A DNA stretch of 10,451 nt from Larix sibirica (GCA_004151065.3 NWUY0300088382.1:1-10451); one strand, 5' to 3'; shown: positions 1 to 8,097, counted from the stretch's first letter. The notes: generated by a model from the letters alone, not told the origin. Numbers and translations: made by a program.

Positions 1-467
1 CTGAGGGTTTTGAGCGAATCCAGTTTCTTAGGTAATAGGTTACTGCTAGTTCTAGGTAACAGGTTGCTATCAATATTTATTGCTTCACTGCTTATCAGGA
101 GATTCAGAACACCTTCAGGCTTCAAGAAACAAAGCCCTACCCAACGTAAAAACTACAAATAAATAACATGAAATAAAAAATAAAAACAAGAGGCAAATAA
201 CGTAATGAATCACAAACTGCAGCTGTAGATTCGTAGACACTAGACACGTGACGGTAGAACTAGAAACATAGAAGGCAAGGACTGAGGAGAACCTGCGTAA
301 ATCACGACCAACTGGCAGCGTCCTCCGGCTCCAGTAAATCGCGACTAGCATCCAAACTCCAGTGTGCTGTTGATGGCGTCCGCGTGAGTCTGGTCAGTTG
401 CCTCCTGTACCACGGGCCTACATTGTACAGTGTACAGAAATATTGTTGCCACTTACCTAGAGCCCGC

Positions 468-654
468 ACACAGAACCCATGTCGTAACACACAAACCCGC
501 GTCGAGACACTCACACAGAGCCGTGTCGAGACTTGAGAGATCAGCGTCGAGAGTCCTACTCACACAAAACCAACATCGAGAGTGCTCCTGCTCACACAAA
601 ACCAACGTCGAGAGTGCTCCTGCTCACACAGAACTGACGTCAAGAGTCACAATG
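468..654. repeat. Degenerate 32-bp minisatellite (CTCACACA...CGTCGAGAG unit)
   Basis: Three clear tandem units of exactly 32 bp lie at 559-590, 591-622 and 623-654. The first two differ by a single base and the third is more diverged. Upstream (468-558) the same words (cacaca + CGTCGAGA) recur with irregular spacing, indicating older, eroded units. A + strand open frame (430-774) simply reads through the repeat and is not a gene. Confidence 0.8.
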
Positions 655-746
655 CTGAGAAGTGGGGAAAAAAGCCAGAAAACAAGTGGAGAAAGCGATG
701 GGAAAACGGGCGGATTTAAAGCTTTGAAGCAGCCAACAGGTGGCAT

Positions 747-903
747 GCGAGTCCAACTCGCTGATCCGATCTGAGCCGAGCCGATTTTATGCCGAAATCT
801 GAACTGAAATCGTGGGTGTCCGAGTCTGAATCGTGCCAATCCGACTCTGATCATTTAGCAGCCAATCCGAGTCAAACTTGGAATAATCGCGAGTCAACTC
901 GCG
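747..903. repeat. Cluster of CGAGTC words with short perfect palindromes
   Basis: gcgagt-cca-actcgc (747-761) and cgcgagt-ca-actcgcg (888-903) are inverted repeats with 2-3 nt centres. Further CGAGTC copies lie at 821-826 and 868-873, and related words (ccgactctga, gccgagccgat) fill the interval. Similar CGAGTC-rich sequence is common in plant repetitive DNA; I cannot assign a family. Confidence 0.6.
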
Positions 904-1817
904 AGAGGACCAAGTTAGAATTAATATAATAAAGAAGAGCCTTTTCAAAACAGCTAGAGTTACTATGTAAGCAGTAAAAAATGTTAGTAGGAATTGACTT
1001 ATATGTATTTTTTTTGGAAGTAACTTCCAAAAGCATGTCTTGAGGAGCAGTACCACATAACACAGATCCTGCAGCTTAGAAGCCCGGTCTGAGGGGCATC
1101 TTTTCCACCAAATTCACCTAGGACTTGCACCCAGCCTCATGCCATTTTACGATGAATTTGGGTGGGGTGGACCATAGGGAGAATTTAACCCTGGTGGATG
1201 GCTGAACAATCCTTCAATCACACTGGTGAACCAAACCCCATTCGTGATTTGACTCATAATTTTTGATTCACATAATATGTATTTTGTCACTGTATATTTT
1301 GTACCTAAAGTTTCCATTCATTATCCTGGAAATTTCTGGTCAATATATCACCTGAATCTTGTATGACCATTAGGTATAGTGAAAGTCAAGTTTGTAATCT
1401 ACTCCTTCGTTTTATTTTCTTCTTTCAAACGCCCTAGTAATAAGTTTAAAGTATCAACTTTTTGCTTTGTGCCATGTGCTAAGTGATGAAGCAAGCTATG
1501 CCATTATTAATCCACTGGCCATGTTGGCTTCCAATTATGTTATGGTGATTCCTTTTACTATCTGCATGGACTGCTTTTTCACTCTTTCGTCTGTTAGTTT
1601 TCATGTCTCCTGGTTGTTGTTTTTCTTACTTCATGACTTAAACAATTTGTTTTATGTTTTACTTGAACATAGAAGAGTGGATGTTTTTGCAAGCAGCAAA
1701 GATTGTCCCCAAGAATGTTTCTTTTCATTTTTAAATTCTCAAGCTCAATTATCATTGATATTTACTGCATCTTGATGTTCATTTATCTCCTGTGAATGTT
1801 GATGAGATTTGTGTCAG

Positions 1818-1846
1818 CTCCTGAGGTTGACATGATACAAATTCAT
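1818..1846 (+). CDS. Candidate 29-bp micro-exon upstream of the first firm EAF1 exon
   Basis: A stretch preceded by tgtgtcAG and followed by the strong donor GTAAGT reads (in the phase needed by the next exon) PEVDMIQIH, followed on splicing by VHKKGPSADN. The phase fits and the donor is good. Against it, the intron it would create (1847-1893) is only 47 nt, shorter than plant introns usually are, and the acceptor side at 1816-1817 is not very pyrimidine-rich. I cannot recall the aligned EAF1 residues well enough to confirm it. Confidence 0.3.
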
Positions 1847-1893
1847 GTAAGTTCTTTACTTCCTGAAATGCAAAATGGAAACAACTTATACAG

Positions 1894-2082
1894 GTGCACA
1901 AGAAGGGACCATCAGCTGATAACATGGCTAGTTCAAGGCACACACCTATACAGGAATATGCCATTCGTTTTTTAACGGACACAAATGGGAGCAGTGGGTT
2001 AATTCAACCTTCAGCCGCTTCAGCTGCCAAGAGAGTATTGGATAGTGAATTGTCATCAGTATGGGAAGATAACTTTCCGGAG
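1894..2082 (+). CDS. EAF1: EAF1 exon (63 codons), first firm exon in the window
   Basis: This exon begins after acceptor cttatacAG (1892-1893) and ends GAG|GTATTC (donor at 2083). It encodes VHKKGPSADNMASS... through WEDNFPE, phase 0 at both ends. The C-terminal WEDNFPE joins directly to ESLFYLVP of the next exon, matching the conserved WED-x-F-x-EESLFY block of plant EAF1. The same frame has a TGA at 1864-1866, so the coding part cannot extend far upstream and an acceptor near 1893 is required. The 5' border is slightly less certain than the others because the acceptor's pyrimidine tract is weak. Confidence 0.82.
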
Positions 2083-5000
2083 GTATTCTTTTATCATTAA
2101 TATTAATTTATGCATGTATGGGAGTTTGAATTTCTAATCTTATAATGTGGTCTTAAGACATTTGAATGGTCTGAAATGCATGCCATTAGTAGATCTTATA
2201 TGAGGTATATGACTTGGTGAGTTCTTTGAAAGGAAATATCTTGCAGAAAAGTTTTAGGCTTCCCTGCATTTGTGCTTGAGCTGGTTTAAATCGATAGCAC
2301 TGTGTTGTTTGCATGACCTATATATAGAGCTCACCTGCTAAAGCTTTTATCTGAAAATCTTATTGTCATTAACGTTTGAACTTATTTTTGGTTTTTAGAT
2401 ATCAGATTGAGTCTTGTTTTTCCTACAGGAAAGCCTATTCTATTTAGTTCCTGATGGTGCGATGGAGGCATACAGGATTTCAATGGAATCAGATTGGGCA
2501 TCAGTTCAAAATGTATGATTATTTTCTCCATTCTCATTATATATTTACTATCTAGAATAGTCTTTTGTTTGTACTGTGTATGATCTTGTCTGTTAGTTGG
2601 ACATTCTGAAAAATTAGTTGTTCTGACATTCAATATGCATTTATGTTTTTTATGGAACCATGAATGGATTTCCAGAGAGAGCATACACCAGCCATGGTCG
2701 AAATAGGTGCTCAAGTTTGCAGTGAAGGCAGCGATGAAGCAAGAGGACTTCTGGAATACAGAATGTCTGGCTTTGAGGATTATCCCCACGGTGAACTTTC
2801 TCCTAAAGGGAGAGGCTTATATGGAGATGAAGACGACATGAGAATGCAGTATTTACCGGGTGCTTTTGAGGGTAGTAAAGGTGCTATATTTGCTCGTAAG
2901 GAAAGGAAAAACATAATGAAGGCATATGTGCCCAAGAATTTTGACAGGAGATCTTCACAAGCAATAAACCATCGGTTTTCTGTGGGAAACAATGCTGAAA
3001 ATGATTCAGTTAGCCCATCACCTCCAGTGCCTGGGAAGAGATCTTCCAGCAATTTGAATGTTGGTGTCATTCCAACAAAGCGCATCCGGAGTTCCACTGT
3101 CGCTGCAAGACGTCCAGCAGGAGTTCCCAATGCAGCGACACTTGCTGCTTCAGGAATTGGAAATAATACAGAGGCTTCAAGTGGAGATACTAGTTCACAG
3201 CAAGAGGCCTTCAGTACATCAGGGTTTGTATCTCAGCTTCGGAAAACTACAGAGGTTGATTCGACAGGTACTTGTGGAAGTCATCTGATTTATGATGCCA
3301 CAGATACATCATTCAAGTTCAAAAAGAAGAAAAAGTCCAAACCATTTGGTGCAGTAATCTCTTCTATCACCAGAGATGCTGGAGGGATTTCTGGCCCACC
3401 TGGAAAAGTATGGAGTTATATATCAGATTTCTTACTGATAGTATATTTGATCACTGTTTGAAATCTTATTATTTTTATTGTCAATAAACTTAATACTAAT
3501 ATCCTGGGGGTTGGGGAACATGCAGGGTTCTGAACCAAGATACATGTGGCATCAAGATACTATTTCTCAGCAAGAGCAGGTATTATTTCCCTCAACACTG
3601 ATCAGAATGTCAATGCTATCATTTCTCATTATTAATGTGCTATCATTTTAATGAAAATCAATATACCTATGCTAAGAAAGACATGATTTTCGCTATTGTT
3701 TATGGATTATTTTAGAAAGAGAATTATTTAATAGGAGAAATTAATAAATAATAACAATATTTTCACTTAATAGCCATAATGCATTCAATGGTATTTGCAT
3801 TTGTTGATAGATTAATTACATCAAGCTGATGGAGTGCAAGGATATACCTGCAAAATCTGCAATGGCACCTACTTGAATAGTTCGGCATACTGAAAACAAT
3901 TCCAGCTGACAAGTATTGGTGATACCTGGGCTGCCTTTTGGAAGGAATTGTTTTATAAATCAGGCATACAACTTAAACATTATACAAATTGTTTTCAATA
4001 AACAGATTCACAGTGAAAAACATGAACAAGAAAGCACAGGGGTTTTTACAGAAAAAAACAATGGGGGTAATATCTTGTTGAATTTCACAAGAGAGTGAGA
4101 GGATCGAACAGAACCAACACAAAGTCTAATTCTGCAATAAAGAGAAGAATAGCCAGCACTAGGGCAGCACAACAGTTGAAGCGATATCACACAAGAGGAA
4201 CGGAACCCTAGAGAGAAAATACAACCCAAGAACAAGTGCACTAGAGAGAGAAAGAAACCCAAGCACAAGAGAAAGTGCAACATTTGATAGATGCCCTTTG
4301 GAAATCACTTTTATTAAGAATGAATGGACCACTTGAATGCGAGATACAAATGACAGTGTGTGTATAAATACCCAATTCAAAGATTAACTCAAAAGTAGGG
4401 TGCTTTTCCCAATAAGGTTTTGAGCCTTTGTGTGCAAGGTTGGCCTTCACCAAACCTACAAATATAATAATAATATAGTATATGGTTGCCCATGGTTGAA
4501 CTCAACACTGAGGATTGCACCCATTTTTTTCAACACCCACCCTTAATTTAAACAAGGGGCCACAGAGAGAATACCGTGCACACATCCTCGCTTAGTGATG
4601 AACAAGGGCAACATAGAAAAGACATTACATATCGTTCCCACCAAATGCCATATCTCTCCCTCTAGTATCCAGTGAGATCTTTGGCAGCATTGACCATGCA
4701 GTAGGGTGTCTGTGGTGGATGTAGCTTCTGTTCAATGGAAATATCATTGACCTTGGTGAGAAGGATCCATGGTGAAGGAGGCTTCTAAAGATGCTTCATT
4801 TCGTCTTTTGGTGCAAGAAAATTGACAACGACTACAAGTGTGGATATGGCCCACTTGAGCATAGGCCTTGAACTGGCTGGAGGAATAGGAATTGGATCAG
4901 AGGAATCGATCAAGAAGTCTTCTTCATCATCATTGGACTACTTAGCTACCAGAGGAGTACTGGCTACAACATTCAATATAAGATAAGAGACTTCCGCAGA

Positions 5001-8000
5001 ATTTTTGTTGGAGGAAGAGTCATGACTAAGGTTCTTGTCATCGTCAGTTGTCTCCCTAGGCACTATAGGAAGAGTTCTTCAGGAAACACTTGTAGGGTTA
5101 AGCAGAAGACCAACGTTATAATGTGAAGGAGAAAGATCCACTGAAACGTGTTGGGAATCATCTGTCAGAGAATCATTTGTAAGAAGGGTGGACCATGAGT
5201 AGGAACTTCATCAAGTATATCATCTCTATGTTCAATCACCTTTTGAGTAGAAGAATCATATATATGCATTGGAAACTTTGATGTAGCCCACCAAAATGTT
5301 GCAATGATTTTAGGTTTCAATTTGTTCTGCTTTTCACTAGGAATATGGGTCCATGCACTTAATCCCAGTTTTCTGAAATGTGAAACTGATGGATTTTTTC
5401 CAGAACATTAATCATATGGAATCACACCTTGAACAACATGAGCAAGTGCCTATTTGATGATATGTGTTGCATAGACAACTGCTTCTTCCCAGAATTTAAG
5501 CCCCATTTGCTTGGAGTGAAGCATGCATTAAGCCATCTCCATGATAGCTCCATTCTTCCGTTAAGTTACTCCATTATGTTTTGAAGTGTAGGGAAAAATC
5601 CTTTGCCAAGAGATGCCATGGGAAATGAGAAATGTTTTGAAATCGTTGGATGTATATTCTTCCCCGCCATTAGGTCTAATACACTTGATCGTTTTTGTTG
5701 CTTTGATTTTCCACTAATGATTAAATTCCTTGAATTTGCCCAAAGCTTCATTCTTGGATTCATTGGTGTTTATCCAAAGGATCATCAATGAAGGTGACAA
5801 AGTACTTGGCTCTCCAAGAGAATGAGTGGCCATATGCCCATAAATATCTCTATGAAGTTATGAACCAACTCAAGAGGTTGAGAAGCTTGCCTTTCTTTGT
5901 ACTTAGGAAATGACTCTTGATAGTGTTTCCCCGATACACGCCCTCCACAGACATCACTAGGTGGTTCAATTTATGAAAGATTATCAATCATGTTTAGATG
6001 ACACATATGTTGCAAGGACCCAAAATTTGTATGTCCCAAATGTTGATATGACATAGCATGCTTGTGTCATTGGCATTGGCTACCACGACAACAAATCCTT
6101 TCCATTCCAAGGAAGGAGTCTTCCCCAACTTATCACATGATCAGATTCATCACAATTTCTTAAGGCTACCAGTTTAAAACCATCATTCATATCCTTTACA
6201 ACTCGTCCATGTTGCTAAAGTTCCACCTTTTTGTTGGTGTGTGTGATGTGTTGGATAGAATGACTGTAAGGACTATTTTCTTCATGCTAAGGATTATTGT
6301 TTTTGTTTTGAAAATTTGTTCATTGACTGCTACAAATTGTATTGCAGATTGCATAGTTATGACAATATTGCAGATATAACATAGCCCACAAGAAGGCCAC
6401 AATTATTTCTCCTGCTCATATGTTGAGAATGCCATTTATCAGGCATGGTAGTAAATTTACATGCATAATTAGTATATTTCTTAGTTTGAACTGTGCAATA
6501 TGTTTACACGGTAATGAATTTTCAACAGAAAGTATAGTAAATGTATCCCGTGGACACTACATAAGCTTTGGTCTTATTGACAACAACTAGTTTTTTGTAA
6601 TATGAATGCTGATATTTTGACAAGAACGACTGCTCTTGTAGGAAAAACATACTCCTGTAACATTTTAGTATTTTACCGATTAACAACTTTAATTTTGGTG
6701 TCTAGCATAACACTACCTGTAAGAAGATAAATTCCATCCACTTCTTGTTGTATTTCTTGTTTCATATGGATGAGGAGCAGATATTTCCATTTGGTTTCTC
6801 TTGAAACTTAAAGTATTTATGCCCCTCTGTAGAGTTTCCTGTCACTGTAATTGCTATTTGATGTGGTCTAGATATCCTGTCTGTGACAAATTTTGTACAA
6901 AATCCTGATTATAAATAAAATCCTGGAATCTCAAAATTAATCATTAGTTAAAGTAAATGAAAATTTAGAAATATTCAGGTTCAAGTTTCTCACTCTTTCA
7001 TCCCTTTCACAGAACCTAGAGGTTGATATATGGATGTTGTCTTGCACTTGATTTGAATCATTAACTTAGCGGGGACGTGATGGTTTAAGCTATTCGAAAT
7101 TTGGAGTCATGCTAATTCATATTCTGTAATGAAGATTTTTGTCTTGTTTAAAATCCACTATGTTTGTGTTAATATCTTTGGTGTTAGTTCATGAGCAGTA
7201 AATCTTTTTGCAATAAAATATTGATCTCTTGTAGCCAGCTGTAGATCCACATCCGAGTTGTTTTCTTATCATAACTTTTCTGTATTCATGAGTAATGGGA
7301 TCATTTGCAGAGAGAGCAAGCAAAATGGAAAGGGGATTCACACAATCGCATATGTGATACAAGCCTAGGTGCCTTAGGTAAGCATCGGATTTCGTTTAGC
7401 TATTTTAAATTTATGGCATATGGAAGTTGGATGTTTTGAAATTTAACAATACCATCTTTTGTTATTTGTGGTTTAACAGAGGCTGCATCAGAACAACAAT
7501 TGTCCAGTTCATATGGACCTATAGGGCAGTATGCTTCTAAGAAACCTAAACTTTCAATTTCAAAGCATCTGTCAGATACTTCTGAAGTTGCTACACCTGC
7601 AACTAATGCCACGTTATCCCCAGGGGCATCTCAATTGAGTACCATGTCCAATGCTAATAAACTTAATAGACAGATTGCTAGTCGAGACAGGGGTAGGAAA
7701 AATAAAACCGTTAAGGTGAGTTTCACACCTAAATTTACACATTGTACAAAGGTCTTTATCTTGTCAAAGTAGTAGAATCACTTTTGGGAGCAACCAATCA
7801 ATTGTATTTTGGCTGCATAAAATGCTATCATGCATATTCCTCTATCTAGAATTAGACACTGATAAAATTCTGACATTCTAAAAGACTATACCACACAGCT
7901 ATGGTGTGTAGGATATAGATTTCATAAAAAGACAACATTTACAGTTTGTGATTCAAAATATCAAAACTAAGTTACACACAACTGAATAAAGAAAATGACT

Positions 8001-8097
8001 GAAGCCAGTTGCTTAATTAAATTAATTGGTTCTACAGGCAGCTTCAACTTCAAGTCACATAGGAACAGGCATTCCATGGTCAACAATTGAAGATCAG
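1894..8097 (+). CDS. EAF1: EAF1-like chromatin protein (NuA4 scaffold), internal part, 7 exons
   Basis: Join 1894-2082, 2429-2512, 2676-3407, 3526-3579, 7311-7377, 7480-7715 and 8038-8097: 474 codons, no stop, partial at both ends. Recognition rests on conserved blocks recalled from plant EAF1: WED.F.EESLFY.VP.GAME.YR, YLPGAFEGSK, SSNLNVGVIPTKRIR, EASSGDTSS, a lysine run KFKKKKKSKP, QLSTMSNANK, SRDRGRK and the SANT opening PWSTIEDQ. In Arabidopsis, EAF1A/B are nuclear scaffold subunits of the NuA4 complex, which acetylates histones H4 and H2A/H2A.Z. They carry an N-terminal HSA domain and a C-terminal SANT domain. The window covers the low-complexity linker between them: acidic patch, Ser/Thr-rich stretches and basic clusters that could serve as nuclear localisation signals. 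All introns are phase 0 except the 102-bp one (phase 1). The HSA domain, the start codon and most of SANT are outside. The family call is firm; the function is inferred from homology, and paralogue identity cannot be told. Confidence 0.9.
2083..2428 (+). other. EAF1 intron, 346 bp
   Basis: This is a GT..AG phase 0 intron, AT-rich with a T-rich tail before the acceptor (ttgtttttcctacag). Nothing else is recognisable inside it. Confidence 0.85.
2429..2512 (+). CDS. EAF1: EAF1 exon (28 codons): ESLFYLVPDGAMEAYR block
   Basis: This exon starts after gtttttcctacAG and ends AAT|GTATGA, phase 0 on both sides. It encodes ESLFYLVPDGAMEAYRISME followed by SDWASVQN. This is one of the best-conserved blocks of plant EAF1 outside HSA and SANT, and it fixes the frame of the flanking exons. 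It is too short to be found by open-frame length alone. Flanking introns are 346 bp and 163 bp. Confidence 0.88.
2676..3407 (+). CDS. EAF1: EAF1 exon (244 codons), large linker exon with basic clusters
   Basis: The acceptor is ggatttccAG (2674-2675) and the donor AAA|GTATGG (3408), phase 0. In order, by residue within the exon: REHTPAMVEIG; an acidic stretch ending in YGDEDDMRMQYLPGAFEGSK (about 52-72); the basic ARKERKN (about 75-81); SSNLNVGVIPTKRIRSS (about 126-142); EASSGDTSSQQ (about 167-177); and KFKKKKKSKPFG (about 215-226), a likely nuclear localisation or nucleic-acid contact patch. No folded domain is evident; composition is Ser/Gly/Lys-rich, as expected for the EAF1 linker. The frame stays open through the acceptor (from 2664) and past the donor to a stop at 3459-3461, so retention of the next intron would truncate the protein. 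Confidence 0.92.
3526..3579 (+). CDS. EAF1: EAF1 exon (18 codons)
   Basis: This small exon lies between acceptor ggaacatgcAG and donor CAG|GTATTA, phase 0 at both ends. It encodes GSEPRYMWHQDTISQQEQ. It corresponds to the stretch of EAF1 after the poly-lysine patch (in Arabidopsis a W-containing segment leading to a basic, His-rich region). The assignment depends on its position, its clean borders and frame compatibility more than on strong sequence identity. Confidence 0.72.
3921..4013 (+). pseudogene. Ty3/gypsy integrase fragment (relic)
   Basis: Read from 3921, the frame gives DTWAAFWKELFYKSGIQLKH, then YTNCFQ, a TAA stop, and TDSQ. This matches the gypsy integrase core pattern D-x-x-F-T-S-x-FWKELF-x-x-x-G-T-Q-L-x-x-S-T-x-x-H-P-Q-T-D-G-Q that surrounds the second catalytic Asp. 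The initial Asp fits the SDRDP position. His-Pro of the HPQTDGQ motif is lost and an in-frame stop (3999-4001) precedes TDSQ. Only about 30 residues survive and no LTR of this element is visible. It lies on the opposite strand to the copia remnant, about 60 bp away. Confidence 0.6.
4076..4535 (-). repeat. Copia 3' LTR, 460 bp, TGTTGA...TCAACA
   Basis: The LTR is bounded by perfect 6-bp terminal inverted repeats, TGTTGA at 4076-4081 and TCAACA at 4530-4535. It is adjoined on the internal side by a polypurine tract. On the - strand it has a TATA-like TATTTATA (4370-4363) and, downstream, an AATAAAA polyadenylation-type signal (4315-4309), the expected U3-R order. The segment 4080-4290 is strongly purine-rich on the + strand. 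Because the other LTR is missing, no target-site duplication or LTR-divergence age can be derived. Confidence 0.85.
4536..4549 (-). other. Polypurine tract of the copia remnant
   Basis: On the - strand aaattaAGGGTGGG directly precedes the LTR start TGTTGA. A purine run immediately 5' of the 3' LTR is the plus-strand priming site of LTR retrotransposons. It fixes the element's orientation as - strand. Confidence 0.8.
4563..5200 (-). pseudogene. Copia pol linker downstream of integrase, ending at the deletion junction
   Basis: On the - strand a discontinuous frame shows Ser/Asn/acid-rich sequence (NDDEEDFLIDSSDPIPIPPA, then SRPMLKWAIST). This is the kind of unstructured linker that in copia Pol separates integrase from reverse transcriptase, ending with a K-W-A/x-x-T type motif. 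The stretch beyond it contains no YVDD or other RT motif and no RNase H motif before the polypurine tract. The exact junction of the deletion cannot be placed by eye. Confidence 0.6.
5203..5812 (-). pseudogene. Copia integrase core and post-integrase remnant, catalytic residues lost
   Basis: Segments readable on the - strand: AKYFVTFIDD (about 5810-5781); KIKATKTIKCIRPNGGEEYT followed by SNDFKTFLISHG, equivalent to the IRPDGGGEY-type motif; HNGVT*RKNGAIMEMA*CML, equivalent to NGVAERKNRTIMEMARCML; then MGLKFWEEAVVYATHII, GVIPYD, HFRKLGLSAWTHIPSEKQNK and IYDSSTQKVI. In the D,D-35-E triad the second Asp appears as Asn and the Glu position is a TAA stop (5563-5561). Several frameshifts separate the segments. 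Copia integrase inserts element cDNA into the genome; this one cannot function. Confidence 0.85.
5850..6060 (-). pseudogene. Copia GAG-pre-integrase (HHCC) remnant
   Basis: The - strand reads YQHLGHTNFGSLQHMCHLNM, then IEPPSDVCGGRVSGKHYQES and, after frameshifts, PLELVH and DIYGHMATHSLG. This is the H-x-LGH-x-x-x-x-x-L...C-x-x-C-x-x-GK zinc-binding layout at the integrase N-terminus, but the second Cys of CxxC is Arg. DIYG matches the first catalytic Asp region (HSDICGP). Internal stops are present. Confidence 0.8.
6241..7310. other. 3' part of the large intron, nothing recognised
   Basis: This is AT-rich sequence without a convincing open frame or repeat. A - strand frame at 6196-6402 continues from the copia remnant but has no clear copia motif, so the element border near 6240 is uncertain. 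The last 40 bp hold a T-rich tract and the acceptor for the 7311 exon. Confidence 0.5.
7311..7377 (+). CDS. EAF1: EAF1 exon (67 nt, phase 0 to phase 1)
   Basis: This exon starts after acceptor atcatttgcAG and ends G|GTAAGC, a near-consensus donor. It encodes REQAKWKGDSHNRICDTSLGAL plus the first base of a Glu codon. It follows the 3.7-kb intron holding the retroelement debris. The QxxW...DS pattern recalls the corresponding basic/polar part of plant EAF1 (E-Q-x-x-x-x-K in Arabidopsis). The split Glu codon is completed exactly by AG at the start of the next exon, which supports both borders. Confidence 0.75.
7480..7715 (+). CDS. EAF1: EAF1 exon (236 nt): QLSTMSNANK / RDRGRK block
   Basis: The acceptor is tggtttaacAG, the donor AAG|GTGAGT. 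It completes a Glu codon from the previous exon and then reads AASEQQLSSSYGPIGQYASKKPKL..., ending with the conserved run GASQLSTMSNANKLNRQIAS and then RDRGRKNKTVK. The S-x-Y/F-G-x-x-G-Q-x-x-x-KKPK motif and the Q-x-S-x-MSN-x-NK-x-x-R-x-I-x-x-RDRGRK motif both match my memory of plant EAF1 just before the SANT domain. This gives the strongest evidence for gene identity. Confidence 0.93.
7716..8037 (+). other. EAF1 intron, 322 bp
   Basis: This is a GT..AG phase 0 intron with the strong donor GTGAGT and acceptor ttctacAG. AT-rich; no other feature seen. Confidence 0.85.
8038..8097 (+). CDS. EAF1: EAF1 exon (20 codons) opening the SANT/Myb-like domain
   Basis: The exon runs from acceptor tggttctacAG to donor CAG|GTTAGG, phase 0. 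It encodes AASTSSHIGTGIPWSTIEDQ. PW-S-x-x-EDQ is the first helix of the SANT domain. In plant EAF1 the protein continues with a hydrophobic ALVVLVHDMG-type segment, which I could not find anywhere in 8098-10451, so the next exon lies beyond the window. In EAF1-type proteins SANT is the chromatin-contacting module near the C-terminus. Confidence 0.87.

Larger units (their letters stand above)
1..1817. other. Non-coding flank: upstream intron or 5' region
   Basis: No exon of EAF1 or any other gene is supported here. Open frames on both strands are short and low-complexity. Contents: a weak 24-bp duplication near 30-77; a CACGTG (G-box-type) hexamer at 245-250 without promoter context; a minisatellite (468-654); palindromic CGAGTC repeats (747-903); and unassigned AT-rich sequence from about 900. 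The part before 900 is GC-richer than the rest and looks repeat-derived, but no retroelement protein can be read in it. Confidence 0.5.
4076..6240 (-). mobile_element. Ty1/copia LTR retrotransposon remnant, RT/RNase H deleted, 5' end lost
   Basis: Read on the - strand from high to low coordinate: a protease/pre-integrase-like stretch (about 6240-6050), a GAG-pre-integrase zinc-finger remnant, a broken integrase core, the post-integrase linker, then the polypurine tract and the 3' LTR. Between the linker (ending about 4650) and the LTR there is no room for reverse transcriptase and RNase H, which normally need well over 1.5 kb, so a large internal deletion has occurred. The 5' LTR, primer binding site and gag are not found above about 6240. 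That upper border is approximate. All frames carry stops and frameshifts, so the copy is dead. Confidence 0.85.
3580..7310 (+). other. EAF1 large intron, 3731 bp, with nested transposon debris
   Basis: This GT..AG phase 0 intron lies between the GSEPRY... and REQAKW... exons. From 3580 to about 3920 it is plain AT-rich sequence. A Ty3/gypsy integrase scrap (3921-4013, + strand) follows, then a Ty1/copia remnant on the - strand (4076 to about 6240). From about 6240 to 7310 I see only AT-rich sequence without coding signal. The retroelement material accounts for over half of the intron, so insertion is the likely reason for its size. Confidence 0.82.

Noticed and set aside
245-250. CACGTG as a promoter G-box
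   Set aside because: A single hexamer in repeat-like DNA with no TATA box or gene start nearby is not evidence of a promoter.
430-774. Open + strand frame of 114 codons
   Set aside because: It translates the 32-bp minisatellite and its flanks. The residues are repetitive and no family is recognisable.
624-854. - strand open frame with Arg/Phe/Gly-rich repeats
   Set aside because: The repeats come from the CGAGTC/CCGAT DNA repeats. No start context or conserved motif is present.
2382-3130. - strand open frames opposite the EAF1 exons
   Set aside because: These are antisense shadows of exons whose + strand frame carries conserved EAF1 motifs.
3058-3288. Second + strand frame inside the large EAF1 exon
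   Set aside because: It is an out-of-frame overlap of the conserved exon and has no independent support.
4008-4453. Several - strand frames in the copia LTR
   Set aside because: They fall within the 460-bp LTR, which is non-coding. They arise from a pyrimidine-rich strand and have no domain motifs.
5603-5791. + strand frame in the copia integrase region
   Set aside because: The coding signal here is on the - strand, where integrase motifs are readable. The + frame is a shadow.
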